Shown: positions 1 to 12,518, numbered from the stretch's first letter. The stretch: DNA of 64,000 nt from Paludisphaera borealis (GCF_001956985.1 NZ_CP019082.1:3534001-3598000), one strand, 5' to 3'. The notes: generated by a model not told the origin, from the sequence alone. Numbers and translations are program-made.

Positions 1-173
1 CCTGCTTAGCTGCCTCCGATCGCGGTCCGGCGGTGAGGCGATGGAGGCCCTCGAGATCTCGTTTCGGACGGGAGGACCGTACCCCTTCCCGGGGCGCCGA
101 TCCGTTGACTCGGATTCCGGCCGAAGCCGTGGGGTTGAACTGATGGATCTCTTCAGTCAGGAGGGTCGCTACC

Positions 174-1148
174 ATGAGCGGCGATAGAGTGGGCGTTCGC
201 CATCCGGCTATCGTTCTCGCCTGTCTGTTGGGCTGCCTCGCGATCCGGGGCAGCTCATACGCAGGCGACCTCGAACCGTACCCGTTGCCGCCCGAAGCGA
301 GGTCCGCCATCGAGCATCTGGCGGCGCGCTGCGACGTCCTGATCCTCGGCGAAATCCACGGCACCCGGGAGGTACCGGGGCTCGTCGCGGGTCTGCTGGC
401 AGCCCTGAATAAACAAGGTTATCGGGCCCTGGCGATCGAGGTGCCCAACGACGCTCAAGCCCCCTTGTTGGCGTGGGCGCGCGGGGAGACCAAGAGGGTC
501 CCGGATTTCTTCGCGAACCCCAACGGAGATGGTCGTGGGAACGTCCAGCTCCTGGAACTGGTCCGCACCGCGGTCTCGCCGCCATTCCGGTGGCAGGTCG
601 TCTGCTTCGACGAGAGCGAGGCGATCCTTGAAAAGAGGTATGCGGCCCTGGTCCAGAAGAGACGGACTGGGGATGCGGATTCCCCTCAATTGCAGGCCGA
701 CGATGAGATCTCCCTGTGGCGGGAGGGCGACGCTGCGATGGCGGCGAACCTGCTGAGGGAGGCCAAGTCGCTCAAGTCGACGGACAGGATTCTGACGATC
801 TGCGGAAACGTCCACGCCCGCACCGAGCGCGACGCGAAGGACCCGATGCTCTCCAAATTGTGGCCCTCATTCGCGGGGATGGTGAAGCAGGGGCAACCCG
901 AATGGCGCGTGAGTTCCGTGGACATCGGATTCTCGAGTGGGGCGTATTTCAACGAGGGAGAAGTCAAGACGATCCGGGGACGGCCCATCGAGCATGCCGA
1001 AGTCCGATCGGCGGGTCAGACCGGCTGGGATCTCGTGCTGAGCCTGCCTAAAGCGAGCCCGGCAAGGTTTCTTTCCCCGAACCCCAGCTCGCCCGACGGC
1101 CCTGCCGCGAGGTCGCAAACGGCTGCCCCTGGCGCCGGACAGAAGTAA
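174..1148 (+). CDS. ChaN-like (haem-binding uptake/TraB-like fold) secreted protein
   Basis: A signal peptide (about residues 1-30, ending SSYA) is followed by a ChaN/DUF399-type domain. The family motif LGEIHGTREV lies at residues 58-67, and a second conserved block, ICGNVHAR, lies in the C-terminal half. ChaN relatives bind haem or act as esterase-like enzymes; the substrate here is unknown. The start is supported by an AGGAGG ribosome site about 10 nt upstream. The last codons and the TAA stop lie inside the left inverted repeat of the adjacent insertion sequence, so the native C-terminus (a low-complexity Pro/Ser/Ala tail) has probably been altered by the insertion. Family assignment is fairly sure; function is inferred only. 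Confidence 0.8.
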   Translation: MSGDRVGVRHPAIVLACLLGCLAIRGSSYAGDLEPYPLPPEARSAIEHLAARCDVLILGEIHGTREVPGLVAGLLAALNKQGYRALAIEVPNDAQAPLLAWARGETKRVPDFFANPNGDGRGNVQLLELVRTAVSPPFRWQVVCFDESEAILEKRYAALVQKRRTGDADSPQLQADDEISLWREGDAAMAANLLREAKSLKSTDRILTICGNVHARTERDAKDPMLSKLWPSFAGMVKQGQPEWRVSSVDIGFSSGAYFNEGEVKTIRGRPIEHAEVRSAGQTGWDLVLSLPKASPARFLSPNPSSPDGPAARSQTAAPGAGQK

Positions 1149-1158
1149 TGCAAGGAAT
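1130..1158 (+). repeat. Left terminal inverted repeat of the IS630-type element
   Basis: Contains CGCCGGACAGAAGTAATGC followed by AAGGAAT, an exact reverse complement of 2331-2356. It carries the TAA stop of the upstream ChaN-like gene. Confidence 0.85.
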
Positions 1159-1214
1159 GCGGGGCCACCGAGTACGCTGGGATCCACCACAACCCGGCGA
1201 GACGAGGTGGCCCG

Positions 1215-2363
1215 ATGCGCGGACGACGACCCCGACGGCTCTCGATCGAACCGGGCGACCTGCCGATCCTCCAGCGGGTCGCCCGGAGTGACTCATTGCC
1301 CTGGTATCAGGTCCGGCGGGCCCGGATCGTCCTGGCCAACGCCCAGGGCGTGCCGACCAGCACGGTCGCCTTGCAGATGCAGTGCGACGAGGCCACAGTC
1401 TGGAGGACCTGCCGGCGCTACGAGCACGGCGGCCTGACCGGACTGCTGGCCCCACCGGCCCGACCCGGCAGCCCCGGGCGGATTTCCCCCCTCCAGCGGG
1501 CGCAGATCGTCCGGCTCGCCTGCATGGAGCCCGTGGCCAAGGGCCTGCACATCACCCACTGGTCGAGTGAGGACCTGGCCCGCCAGGCGGTCACCGACGG
1601 CGTCGTCCCGAGCATCTCGCCCCGCACCATCCGGCGGATCCTCGACCGGGTCGATCTCCAGCCGCATCGGACCCGCTACTGGAGGACGTCCCGGCTGGAT
1701 GAGGAGTTCAAGGACCGGGCCGAGAAGGTCTTCTGGTGCTACGCCAACGCCGAGCGGTTGGCCGAGCGGGGCATCTGGGTCGTCTGCCTCGACGAGATGC
1801 CCAACAAGCAGGCGCTGGAGCGCTGCCAGATCCGCCGGGCGATCCCCGGCTCGATCGAGCAGCAGGAATTCGAGTACACCCGGCATGGGACGGTCAACAT
1901 CCTGACCTTCCTGGTGGTCCCCACCGGGCGGATGGAGGCGGCCATCCTGGAGACCAACGGCGCCGAGCACCTCATCCCGGCGCTGGAGGCGTTCCGGCGG
2001 GGGCACTATCGGCTCCGGGGCGTCTTCCTCGTCCTGGACGGCGGTGGGAGCCATATCGCCGGCGAGACGGCCGATTATTTCGCCGGGTGCGAGGAGTGGT
2101 GGCGTCCCCGCCTGACGCCGGCGCATGCCTCGTGGCTCAATCAGGGGGAGATCCTCAACCACGCCTTCGGGCTCCGCTACCTGAAGCGGGGGTCGTGGAC
2201 CAGCCGGGAGGCCTACATCGCCCATGTGATGGCCTCCTGGCCGGAGTACAACCGGCTGTACGCCCACCCCATCGAGTGGACCTGGACGAATCCGAAGATG
2301 CGCCGCTGGTTCGACGAGCATGCCCCCCGAATTCCTTGCATTACTTCTGTCCGGCGACACTAG
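1215..2363 (+). CDS. IS630-family transposase
   Basis: This 382-residue DDE transposase has an N-terminal helix-turn-helix/homeodomain-like region (residues about 15-150: a Psq-like HTH, then a winged-helix block). The catalytic core carries D193 (CLDEMPN), D275 (VLDGGGSHIA) and E312 (ASWLNQGEIL), matching the IS630 spacing and the family motif SWLNxxE. The frame is intact and the ATG is preceded by GAGGTGG, so the element may still be active. The stop codon lies two bases beyond the right inverted repeat. Confidence 0.92.
   Translation: MRGRRPRRLSIEPGDLPILQRVARSDSLPWYQVRRARIVLANAQGVPTSTVALQMQCDEATVWRTCRRYEHGGLTGLLAPPARPGSPGRISPLQRAQIVRLACMEPVAKGLHITHWSSEDLARQAVTDGVVPSISPRTIRRILDRVDLQPHRTRYWRTSRLDEEFKDRAEKVFWCYANAERLAERGIWVVCLDEMPNKQALERCQIRRAIPGSIEQQEFEYTRHGTVNILTFLVVPTGRMEAAILETNGAEHLIPALEAFRRGHYRLRGVFLVLDGGGSHIAGETADYFAGCEEWWRPRLTPAHASWLNQGEILNHAFGLRYLKRGSWTSREAYIAHVMASWPEYNRLYAHPIEWTWTNPKMRRWFDEHAPRIPCITSVRRH
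2331..2359 (-). repeat. Right terminal inverted repeat of the IS630-type element
   Basis: Exact reverse complement of the left repeat over 26 bp. The transposase reading frame runs through it and stops at 2361-2363, just outside. Confidence 0.85.
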
Positions 2364-3107
2364 GGCGCCGCCGGTGACCCTGGCGACCCCATAGTGCCAG
2401 ACCGGGAGGGAGTCGCCAGTGGATCGCGCCTCGACAGCCAGGAACGCCTCCAGGTTCGTCCCGTACGCGAAGACGAAAATCGCGCCATCTCGCAGGCCCG
2501 AAGTCTTGTCTGAGTAGCGATGGATCGGGTTGGGAAGGAGCCGCAGCTGTTTCATGCCCTTCACGGGACCAGCGTCCTCGCGAAGGACGAACTTGCGGGT
2601 GATCGTCTTCATCTGGCGTAGCCTTGCGGACTCCGACTCCGCGGGGGCCGCGATATCAGCGACTGGACTCATCGTCAAACCGGGGGCGGAAGACTGCCAT
2701 TGATGGCCGTCGTCCCACGTCGCCGTGATCAGATCGGGCGAAAACGACGTTACGCCCTCGACCCATCGTACGGCATTCGACCCGGCCTTCTCCTTCGATA
2801 GTTCATGGATCGCCAGCGGCCTGCCCGGGGCACCCCAAGCCCAGAGCGACCCACTCTGCGTCGTCCCCGCGGGATCGGTGAAGTTGAGCAGGGAATCGGG
2901 GATCATCTCCGCGGCGCGAGGCCGACCGACCGTGACGGATTCGATCCGAACGAGCCCGGCGTGCTGCCGCATCTCCCCGTCCTGGCCGAATGATCGTTCC
3001 GCCATCACCGACCCCATGACTGCCAATGCGATCAGGCAGTGCAACGGGTGCCGCACCTGGCTTCCTTCAAAGCGCATGGACAGATACCGTTCAACTCGTG
3101 TCTTCAT
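2360..3107 (-). pseudogene. Secreted protein of unknown function, 3' end cut off by the insertion sequence
   Basis: The start ATG at 3107 is preceded by GGAGA. An N-terminal hydrophobic signal (about residues 12-40) leads into about 210 residues with no domain I recognise. A motif GAIFVFAYGTNLEAFLAVEAR near the C-terminus is typical of planctomycete proteins with a predicted carbohydrate- or tissue-like fold, but I cannot name the family. The frame enters the insertion sequence at VTGGALV and would read on through its non-coding strand to about 1293, which is not a genuine protein. A short C-terminal piece is therefore missing. The left flank of the element does not obviously supply it. Confidence 0.65.
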
Positions 3108-3365
3108 TGCGATCTCCGAAAGAGAGTCGGGAGCCCGCGAGTCGCGTCTCAGTTCCTGTGTCATACGCCAAATACTTACACGATCCAAGTACGGATAGAA
3201 GAGTTGACTCCATGAGGCGGAAACGGGTTAGGGGCGGAAAGAGGCGCTTTTCAATAGACGAACCAAAGACGTTTTGGCGAGATTCCTGCCCAAGCCCACG
3301 GCTTTCCTCCACTCCCCGGCCCAACGGGCGAGATCAGGATGGGCCGACGCGGAGCACGCGTCGCC

Positions 3366-3965
3366 TCAAAGCGACACCCGCGCCAGGATCTCGCGGCAGC
3401 AGGCGGAAAGCCGTTCGAGGCGGGGGTCGTCGCGGCCGCAGCAATCGAGGATCGCCTGGTAGTACCAGAGCACCTCGGCGCGGTCGGCGTGGAAGGCGGG
3501 CCAGACGTCGCGGCCCAGGCTGAGGTCGTATTCGATCGACGTCAGGTTGTGGATCTTGTCGGCCAGGATCACGGCGCGGGCCTCGACGGGGGCGTCGGCC
3601 AGCGCCGCCAGGTGGTCGCGCTTGCGATCGATCCACGGCCGCATCCGACCCGTCGCGTCGTTCTTGATCTCCGAGCAGCGCTCCACAAGGTCGGCGACGA
3701 CTGGGCCGAACCGGGCCGCAACCTCCTCGATCGTGACCGCCGTATCCTCGACGACGTCGTGCAACAGCCCCGCGATCACCACGTCCTCGCCGAATCCCGA
3801 GCGACCGAGAATCCAGGCGACCGCGACGACGTGCTGCACATAGGGCGTTTCGCTCGCGCGTCGCGTCTGCCCCTCGTGGGACGTCGCCGCGAACCGCAGG
3901 GCGTCCTCGAAGCGGAGCGAGAACAGGGGGGCTCCCGGCGACGACGAGAGACTGAGATCCGACAT
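3366..3965 (-). CDS. HD-domain phosphohydrolase, small alarmone hydrolase (MESH1/SpoT-HD) type
   Basis: This single-domain protein of 199 residues resembles the hydrolase half of RelA/SpoT, which removes the 3'-pyrophosphate of (p)ppGpp in the cytoplasm. The metal-binding HD signature is GLLHDVVED (H69, D70, with E73-D74), the upstream His is in SHEGQTR (H30), and the downstream Asp is in ADKIHNL (D136), the order expected for this family. There is no synthetase, TGS or ACT domain, so it is a stand-alone small alarmone hydrolase or a related nucleotidase. AAGGAG precedes the ATG. It is transcribed away from the secreted gene at 4146. Confidence 0.82.
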   Translation of the reverse strand: MSDLSLSSSPGAPLFSLRFEDALRFAATSHEGQTRRASETPYVQHVVAVAWILGRSGFGEDVVIAGLLHDVVEDTAVTIEEVAARFGPVVADLVERCSEIKNDATGRMRPWIDRKRDHLAALADAPVEARAVILADKIHNLTSIEYDLSLGRDVWPAFHADRAEVLWYYQAILDCCGRDDPRLERLSACCREILARVSL

Positions 3966-4145
3966 CGACGACGGCTCCTTGCTCGTAAGGATCGACCCCC
4001 TCAGCCCGTGATCGCCGGATGATTCTACGGTCCGCGCGCCCGACTCCTCAAGCCGCGCCGGCCTCTTGCTCGCAAGCGGCTTCGGCGAACATCATGGTCG
4101 TCTCGACGGAGTCCTTCCCCCATTCCCTGACGACGAGGCGCGACG

Positions 4146-5273
4146 ATGGCGCGAGTACCGGCTTACCTTGGCGGCGTGCTGCTCACCGCCGCGATCCTCC
4201 AGACCGTGGCGACGGAAAACTGCAAGGCGGCCGAACCGAGGCCGTGGATCGCGATTCGAGGTGTCTACGGGGGCGTTCCCAGCCAGGTTTTCGACCGCAA
4301 GCAGACCCTGGACGACTACGGCGTGAACGCGGTCTGGATCGGCTCCGGCGGCGTCACCCGCGAGGTCGTCGAGCGATTGAAGCAGCAGAGCCCCGGCCTT
4401 CGTGTGTTCGCCGAGTTCAACACGATGCACGAGGCGGGCTATCTCGACGAGCATCCGGACGCCGCGCCGGTGGGCGCCGATGGCAAGCGTTGCCCAGCCC
4501 CCGACGGCTGGCAAGGAGTCTGCCCGACCCATCCGGGCTATCGCCGCGAGCGGATGGAGGCCTTCCGGCGCACGCTGGCCGCGGCCCCCATCGACGGGAT
4601 CTGGCTCGATTACCACCATGCCCACGCGAGCTGGGAACAGGCCGAGCCGAACCTTCCCGACACGTGCTTCTGCCCGCGCTGCCTCGCCCTGTTCAGCAAG
4701 GAGACCGGCGTCGTGCTGCCGGACAGCCCCACTCCCGAACTGGCCCGACGGCTGCTGGGCCCCGAGCGCGCAAGCTGGGTGAAGTGGCGGTGCGACGTCT
4801 TCACAGCCTGGGTTGGCGACTTCCGCGCGATCCTCGACGCGACCCGCCCGCAAGCCCTGCTCGGGACGTTCCATTGCCCCTGGTCCGACGACGAGCGCGA
4901 CGACGCCCTGCGCGCCAAGCTGGCCATCGACCTGGTCGGTCAGGCGAAATATCTGGACGTGTTCAGCATCATGACCTACCACGCGCGGTTCGGGCACGCC
5001 GACGACCCCGCATGGATCTCAAGGCAGACCGCCTGGCTGGGCCGCCATCTGGGGATTCGCGGCGTCGCCGGCGAACGGCTGAAGATCTGGCCGATCGTCC
5101 AGCTCTCGGACTGGGACGAGCCGCGGGTTCCGACTTCGCAGGTCGCGGCGGTTCTCGACCATGGCGCGCGAAAGCCGGCAACGGGCGTCACGGTCTTCGT
5201 GTGGTCGACCCTGCATCCCCAGTGGCCCAAGGTCGAGGAGATGGGCCGATTTTACAAGGCGATCAAGCCCTGA
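4146..5273 (+). CDS. Secreted TIM-barrel, glycoside-hydrolase-like protein
   Basis: A signal peptide (residues about 1-29, ending CKAAE) precedes a single barrel-like domain of about 345 residues. Blocks that look like successive beta strands are GVNAVWIGSG, RVFAEFN, DGIWLDYHHAH, ALLGTFHCPW and DVFSIMTYHARFGH, the pattern of putative glycosyl hydrolases of the DUF4015/GH-like group. WLDYHH near residue 155 contains acidic and His residues that could be catalytic. A CPRC pair (in CFCPRC) could bind metal. The substrate is unknown. GAGG precedes the ATG. The gene is followed by a tandem hairpin repeat that could end its transcript. Confidence 0.65.
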   Translation: MARVPAYLGGVLLTAAILQTVATENCKAAEPRPWIAIRGVYGGVPSQVFDRKQTLDDYGVNAVWIGSGGVTREVVERLKQQSPGLRVFAEFNTMHEAGYLDEHPDAAPVGADGKRCPAPDGWQGVCPTHPGYRRERMEAFRRTLAAAPIDGIWLDYHHAHASWEQAEPNLPDTCFCPRCLALFSKETGVVLPDSPTPELARRLLGPERASWVKWRCDVFTAWVGDFRAILDATRPQALLGTFHCPWSDDERDDALRAKLAIDLVGQAKYLDVFSIMTYHARFGHADDPAWISRQTAWLGRHLGIRGVAGERLKIWPIVQLSDWDEPRVPTSQVAAVLDHGARKPATGVTVFVWSTLHPQWPKVEEMGRFYKAIKP

Positions 5274-5290
5274 ACCCAACCCTCGTAAAA

Positions 5291-5415
5291 ACAGAAAGCT
5301 CCCCTCCGAAGGGGCCGAATCCGACGGAGGGGAGACTTCCTGAGGATGTCTGGAGAACAGAAAGCTCCCCTCCGAAGGGGCCGAATCCGACGGAGGAGAG
5401 ACTTCCTGAGGATGT
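5291..5415. repeat. 66-bp tandem repeat with internal hairpins
   Basis: Two copies (5291-5356 and 5357-5415, nearly identical over about 59 bases) lie between two convergent genes. Each copy contains CCCCTCCGAAGGGG, a self-complementary hairpin, and the wider pair CCCCTCCG...CGGAGGGG (interrupted in the second copy). It may act as a bidirectional terminator or be a REP-like repeat. Confidence 0.7.
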
Positions 5416-5436
5416 TTCGTTGCGGTCCTGGCGTCG

Positions 5437-6315
5437 TCAGACCGACGCCTTGACGCGCTGGAAGTGGTCGTGGACCTGGCGGACGACGGCGTCGGCGTGG
5501 GTAACGAAGCCGATGTGGCCGGCACCTTCGATGCTCTCGAAGCGGGCGCCGGAGATTCCCTGGGCCAGCCGCTTCTGGCGGCTCGCGGGGATGATCGCGT
5601 CTTTCGAGCCGGCGAGGACGAGGGTCGGCACGTCGATCCGCCAGAGTCGATCGGCGACGTCGAACTGCCGGAGCTGGCGGAGCCGCTCGGCCATCACGGC
5701 CTGCGGCGTCTCCCAGATCCGATCGACGACGAAATCGGTGCGCGGCCCCGGCTCGGGCTTGGTCCCGTACAGCAGATTCAGGAACTGATTGAGGAACGGG
5801 CTGTTCGCGGGCAGCGGGTATCGCTCAAGCACGTGCTGGGCGATCGTCGAGCCGATCGTCGTCCGGAACCGCTCCTCGATCCCCTGAACGATCAACGAGC
5901 CAAGGCAGCCCGGCTGCTCGACGGCCAGTTCGAGAGCCACGGCCGCCCCGAAGGAGACGCCGAAGACCGCGGGGCATTCCATGCCGAGCCGATCGATCAA
6001 GGCCGCGAGGTCGTCGGCGTGGCCGCCGACGTCGACGTGCCGCCGGCGCGAATCGCCAGGCCCGCCCCGTCCCCGCGACCGATCGCCGCGAAGACTGTAG
6101 CTGACTACCTCGTACTCGCGAGCCAGCCGACGGGCCAGCGGCATCAACAGCTTCCAGCTTCCCGCCAACCCCGGCACCAGGACGAGCGGCTCGCCGCGAC
6201 CCATCCGGACGACATCGAAGACGTCGCCTTCGATCGTGACGCGCTCGCTGCGCCGTGAATCGACGTCGGACGCGATCGTCGACCAGGTATCCCGCCACTT
6301 GGTTGAAAGCCGCAT
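5437..6315 (-). CDS. Alpha/beta-fold hydrolase
   Basis: This 292-residue cytoplasmic hydrolase has the nucleophile elbow GVSFGA (S121), acid D239 in VLAGSKDAIIP and base H267 in GAGHIGF, a complete catalytic triad. The oxyanion region is VLVPGLAGSW. It resembles esterase/haloperoxidase-like hydrolases; the substrate cannot be read from the sequence. I chose the ATG at 6315 because GGAGAGG lies just upstream and the alpha/beta homology begins soon after. An in-frame extension to 6495 looks non-coding. Confidence 0.83.
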   Translation of the reverse strand: MRLSTKWRDTWSTIASDVDSRRSERVTIEGDVFDVVRMGRGEPLVLVPGLAGSWKLLMPLARRLAREYEVVSYSLRGDRSRGRGGPGDSRRRHVDVGGHADDLAALIDRLGMECPAVFGVSFGAAVALELAVEQPGCLGSLIVQGIEERFRTTIGSTIAQHVLERYPLPANSPFLNQFLNLLYGTKPEPGPRTDFVVDRIWETPQAVMAERLRQLRQFDVADRLWRIDVPTLVLAGSKDAIIPASRQKRLAQGISGARFESIEGAGHIGFVTHADAVVRQVHDHFQRVKASV

Positions 6316-6915
6316 GCTGCCTCTCCAGACCCGCGTCGGTCCCGTCGTCGGAATCCAAGAATCGGGCTGCTGAACACCACCGAAGTCGATGCGAAGATTC
6401 GAGCGGGTCGGCCTGACGCTTTTAAAAGCCCCGACGACCGCGATTGCGACAGACCCTAGAGAGCACATGGCGTGCCCAGTTCTTTTTTCGCACAAAGATC
6501 GACGAGGGACCTACGACCCGACCGGCCAAGAGTCCTAATTTCGCCGTCGAGCCGTCGACGGCCTATCGAGCTTTCAGCGCCGAAATAGACCTCGATCGGC
6601 ACTGAAACCGACCCGACACCCACCCTATTTTATCTACATTCTTCAAATTAACGTCTAAAGCCGATTTCCGAGGCGAAACAGCTTCATGACACCCCAGAAC
6701 CCCGACCGCGAAAGTCGCGCAGCCCTAGTTGGAATAAAGCCACTCGCCGAGCCGCCGAAACCTCGTCAGCGCCGACGCCTGACGAGGTTTCGTTAACGAC
6801 AGCATTGCGTTTCAGCGCCGAATCGATAGACTAAATCGTTGCGACCGCATGAGTGACACGCCAACGAACCATCCCACGCGATCAGGATTGAGTCGCTCGC
6901 CACGACTTTCGATCG
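6316..6915. other. Intergenic region between divergent genes
   Basis: About 600 bases without a credible gene. It is more AT-rich around 6600-6660 (CCTATTTTATCTACATTC) and contains one strong stem-loop (6758-6790). It must hold the promoters of the hydrolase and the sigma-54 activator, but I see no clear -35/-10 or -24/-12 pair. Confidence 0.5.
6758..6790. terminator. Perfect 12-bp stem-loop, terminator-like
   Basis: AAACCTCGTCAG (6758-6769) and CTGACGAGGTTT (6779-6790) are exact reverse complements around a 9-base loop. The A-stretch and T-stretch at the two ends give a terminator shape on either strand, yet neither neighbouring gene ends here. It could end a small RNA or leader transcript. 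Confidence 0.5.
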
Positions 6916-10170
<3,255 letters not shown>

Positions 10171-10203
10171 CGCGTCGAACCCGGCCGGCCGCGGCTGTTC
10201 GAT

Positions 10204-11196
10204 TCACTTGGCGGCCGACGGCTCGGGCGCCAGCTTCATCTCGATCTTGTTGACGATCGTCTGCTCCAGCTCCTGCCCTTGCGCCTTGATCGACTGGGTC
10301 ATGGTCATGTCGACGTGCGACGAGATGATCCGTCCCTTGGCCGCGTCGAACACGAACCTCCCTTTGCCGTCCTGGTTCTTCATCGCGAATTCGATCTGGG
10401 CGTTCGCGTCCGGCTCCAGGGTCGTCTTGGAGGTCAGATCGATCCGAACGCGCGAGGCGTCGGCGGCTTCGGGGCCCTCGAACGTGTAGGTCTTGTCAGT
10501 GACCATCGTGCCGAGCTGGGCGGCCGGAATCTTGGATTGCTCCTTCCAGCTCTTGCCCTTGGCGACGGCCTCCTCGGGCAGGACCAGGCTCGACTGGCCG
10601 ACCATGTTCTTGAGCGACTCTTTCGTGAACAGATTGCCGAGCCCCCCCTGGAAGCTCTTCTGGAGCGATTCCACCACTTTGTCGGCGATCCGGACGTCGC
10701 GAATCTCGCCGCGCGCATCCATCATCAGCGTGCACTCAAGTCCCGCCAGCGCCCTGAAGACCGGGACGAGCTGCGCCGCGACGGGGCCTTCCGGGGCCGG
10801 ATCCTTCGAGGCGGAGTCGAATTCGAAAGGGGGCTGACCGGGCACCGAATCCATCCGAACCCGGACGCGGTCGATGGTCTGGGTCATCTCGGCGACGCCC
10901 TCGGGCGATACGTTGTTGACGGTCCAGTGGATGTCGCTGTCCTGGCTGACTTTCGAGCCTCCGGTCCGACCGTCGGGCAGCTTCATGGTCGTCTCGGTCT
11001 TCTGCACCAGACTGTAGCGAACGGTTTCGCCGGTCTTGAATTTCCATCGCAGGGGGGCGTCGGCCGTCGCCGCGCCTTGGAGGCCGACCGTCAGGAGGAG
11101 GGTCGCGACGGCCAGTCGGCCGGCGTTGAGGCGACGGAAGGCCGCCGGGCGCGCCGGGCGGGAGTGGTGGGGGGCTTTGGCGGTCGTTGAAGGCAT
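10204..11196 (-). CDS. DUF6263-type secreted protein, copy 1
   Basis: A 330-residue exported protein. An N-terminal hydrophobic signal (about residues 25-46, ending TADA) is followed by the domain beginning PLRWKFKTGETVRYSL, with blocks such as DIHWTVNNVSPEGVAEMTQTIDRV and MKNQDGKGRFVFDAAKGR. These match planctomycete DUF6263 proteins, whose function is unknown. It is paralogous to the adjacent upstream gene at 11296-12273 in the same orientation, so the pair looks like a tandem duplication and probably one operon. The ATG at 11196 is preceded by AGAGG; an in-frame extension upstream lacks a ribosome site. Confidence 0.8.
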   Translation of the reverse strand: MPSTTAKAPHHSRPARPAAFRRLNAGRLAVATLLLTVGLQGAATADAPLRWKFKTGETVRYSLVQKTETTMKLPDGRTGGSKVSQDSDIHWTVNNVSPEGVAEMTQTIDRVRVRMDSVPGQPPFEFDSASKDPAPEGPVAAQLVPVFRALAGLECTLMMDARGEIRDVRIADKVVESLQKSFQGGLGNLFTKESLKNMVGQSSLVLPEEAVAKGKSWKEQSKIPAAQLGTMVTDKTYTFEGPEAADASRVRIDLTSKTTLEPDANAQIEFAMKNQDGKGRFVFDAAKGRIISSHVDMTMTQSIKAQGQELEQTIVNKIEMKLAPEPSAAK

Positions 11197-11295
11197 AGAT
11201 CGAACCTCTTGGGGTGAATCCACGGGTCGAATCCGCGACACGACGTCGGGACGGACCATCGCGATCAAACGGCGGTTGCGGTTGGAAACGTCACG

Positions 11296-12273
11296 TCACT
11301 TCGACGTCTTCTCGGGCGACAGTTTCATTTCCGTGACGGTCTTGGTCGTCTGCCCGATCTCTTGCCCCTGGACCGAGAGCGTCATGGCGAGCAGGTCTTC
11401 GACGCGCGAGGAGACGACCCGGCCGCGTTCCAGGTCGAACGAGAAGACGCCCTTCCCGCCCTGGCTGTCGATCTTCATGGTGATGGCGGCATCGGCGGCG
11501 GGCTGGATGGCCACCTTGGTGTCGAGGGCGATCTTGACTCGCCCCGCCTCGGCCTCGTCAGGCCCCTGGAACGTATAGGTCTTGTCGAGGATCATCACCC
11601 CCAGCATCGGCAAGGAAAGCTTGGACTGCTGGGTCCAGGTCTTCCCCGGGTCCAGGGCGGACTCGGAGAGGGTCAGGCCCGACTGGGTGATCAGGTTCTT
11701 CATGCCCTCGTCGGAGAACATCGAGCCGCCGCCGGGGTTGGCCTGGCGGACCGATTCCATGAGCTTCTCGGGGACCTTGATGTCGCTGAGTTCGCCGCGA
11801 CCGTTCAGCTTGAACGTGAATTCGGCGCCCACAAGGGCCTTGAGCAGGGGGACGAGCTGGGCGGCGATCGGGCCTTCGGGGGGCGGCAGCTTCGCGTCGG
11901 AGTCGAACTGGAACGCCGAGGGCTGCGCCGCGCCCTCGATCCGAATCTGGACGCGGTCGACAGCCTGGGCGACCTCGGCGACGCCGTCGGCGGAGACGCT
12001 CTTGACGGTCCAGTGGAGGTTCAGCACCTGGCTCATCGCGGTGCTCGCCTCTTGCCCGTTCTTCGGCTTGTAGGCGTTGGTGGTGTTCTGAGTCATGGTG
12101 TAATGAAGGACCTCGCCCGGCTTGAGCTTCCAGCGCAGGGTCGTGGCCGCGCGGGCCGTCGCGCCGCCGACGGCCGTCCAGGCCAGGGCCAGGAGACACC
12201 CGGCGGCGAGCAGCCGGAACGACGAGGAGCGGCGGGGGGGGGACGCGGCGATTCCCGTGGTCGTCAGCTTCAT
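11296..12273 (-). CDS. DUF6263-type secreted protein, copy 2
   Basis: This is the paralogue of the next gene downstream: 325 residues, signal peptide about 1-43 (ending ATARA), then TTLRWKLKPGEVLHYTM and the same ordered blocks (NLHWTVKSVSADGVAEVAQAVDRVQ, PEGPIAAQLVPLLKALVGAEF, DKTYTFQGPDEAE). The domain is probably a periplasmic or surface beta-rich module; no enzyme motif is visible. The ATG at 12273 has AAGAGGA upstream. It is separated from copy 1 by about 100 bases, compatible with co-transcription. Confidence 0.8.
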   Translation of the reverse strand: MKLTTTGIAASPPRRSSSFRLLAAGCLLALAWTAVGGATARAATTLRWKLKPGEVLHYTMTQNTTNAYKPKNGQEASTAMSQVLNLHWTVKSVSADGVAEVAQAVDRVQIRIEGAAQPSAFQFDSDAKLPPPEGPIAAQLVPLLKALVGAEFTFKLNGRGELSDIKVPEKLMESVRQANPGGGSMFSDEGMKNLITQSGLTLSESALDPGKTWTQQSKLSLPMLGVMILDKTYTFQGPDEAEAGRVKIALDTKVAIQPAADAAITMKIDSQGGKGVFSFDLERGRVVSSRVEDLLAMTLSVQGQEIGQTTKTVTEMKLSPEKTSK

Positions 12274-12518
12274 CAAACGATCCTCTTAAGAACGACTCGA
12301 CGATCCGAACCCGCGACTGCGAGCCGGACCACCCAGACCGTCGTGGGCAAGGGCCGACGTCCGGGGCGCCGCGACCAGCTCGGATCGGGGAGAGTTCACG
12401 AACCGCCGCCGCCGGAGACGTCGACGCGCCGGTTCGGTTGGCGGGCGCCTACCAGGGCCCGGCGGCGAAATCAACATGAATCCCCCATCAACCATAGTCG
12501 CCGCGACCGCGGAAATCA

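Larger units (their letters stand above)
1130..2359 (+). mobile_element. IS630-type insertion sequence
   Basis: One transposase gene is bounded by inverted repeats: 26 bp perfect (1133-1158 against 2331-2356), or 29 bp with one mismatch if extended to 1130 and 2359. The element is about 1.23 kb, normal for IS630. It sits exactly at the junction of two convergent genes and contributes the stop codon of the left one and the read-through end of the right one. IS630 elements usually duplicate a TA target; no TA or other direct repeat is visible at both edges. The flanks may therefore have been rearranged after insertion, or my end assignment is off by a few bases. Confidence 0.85.

Noticed and set aside
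1293-3188. Very long minus-strand frame crossing the insertion sequence
   Set aside because: The right part is the true secreted gene; the rest is antisense to the transposase, with no coherent protein.
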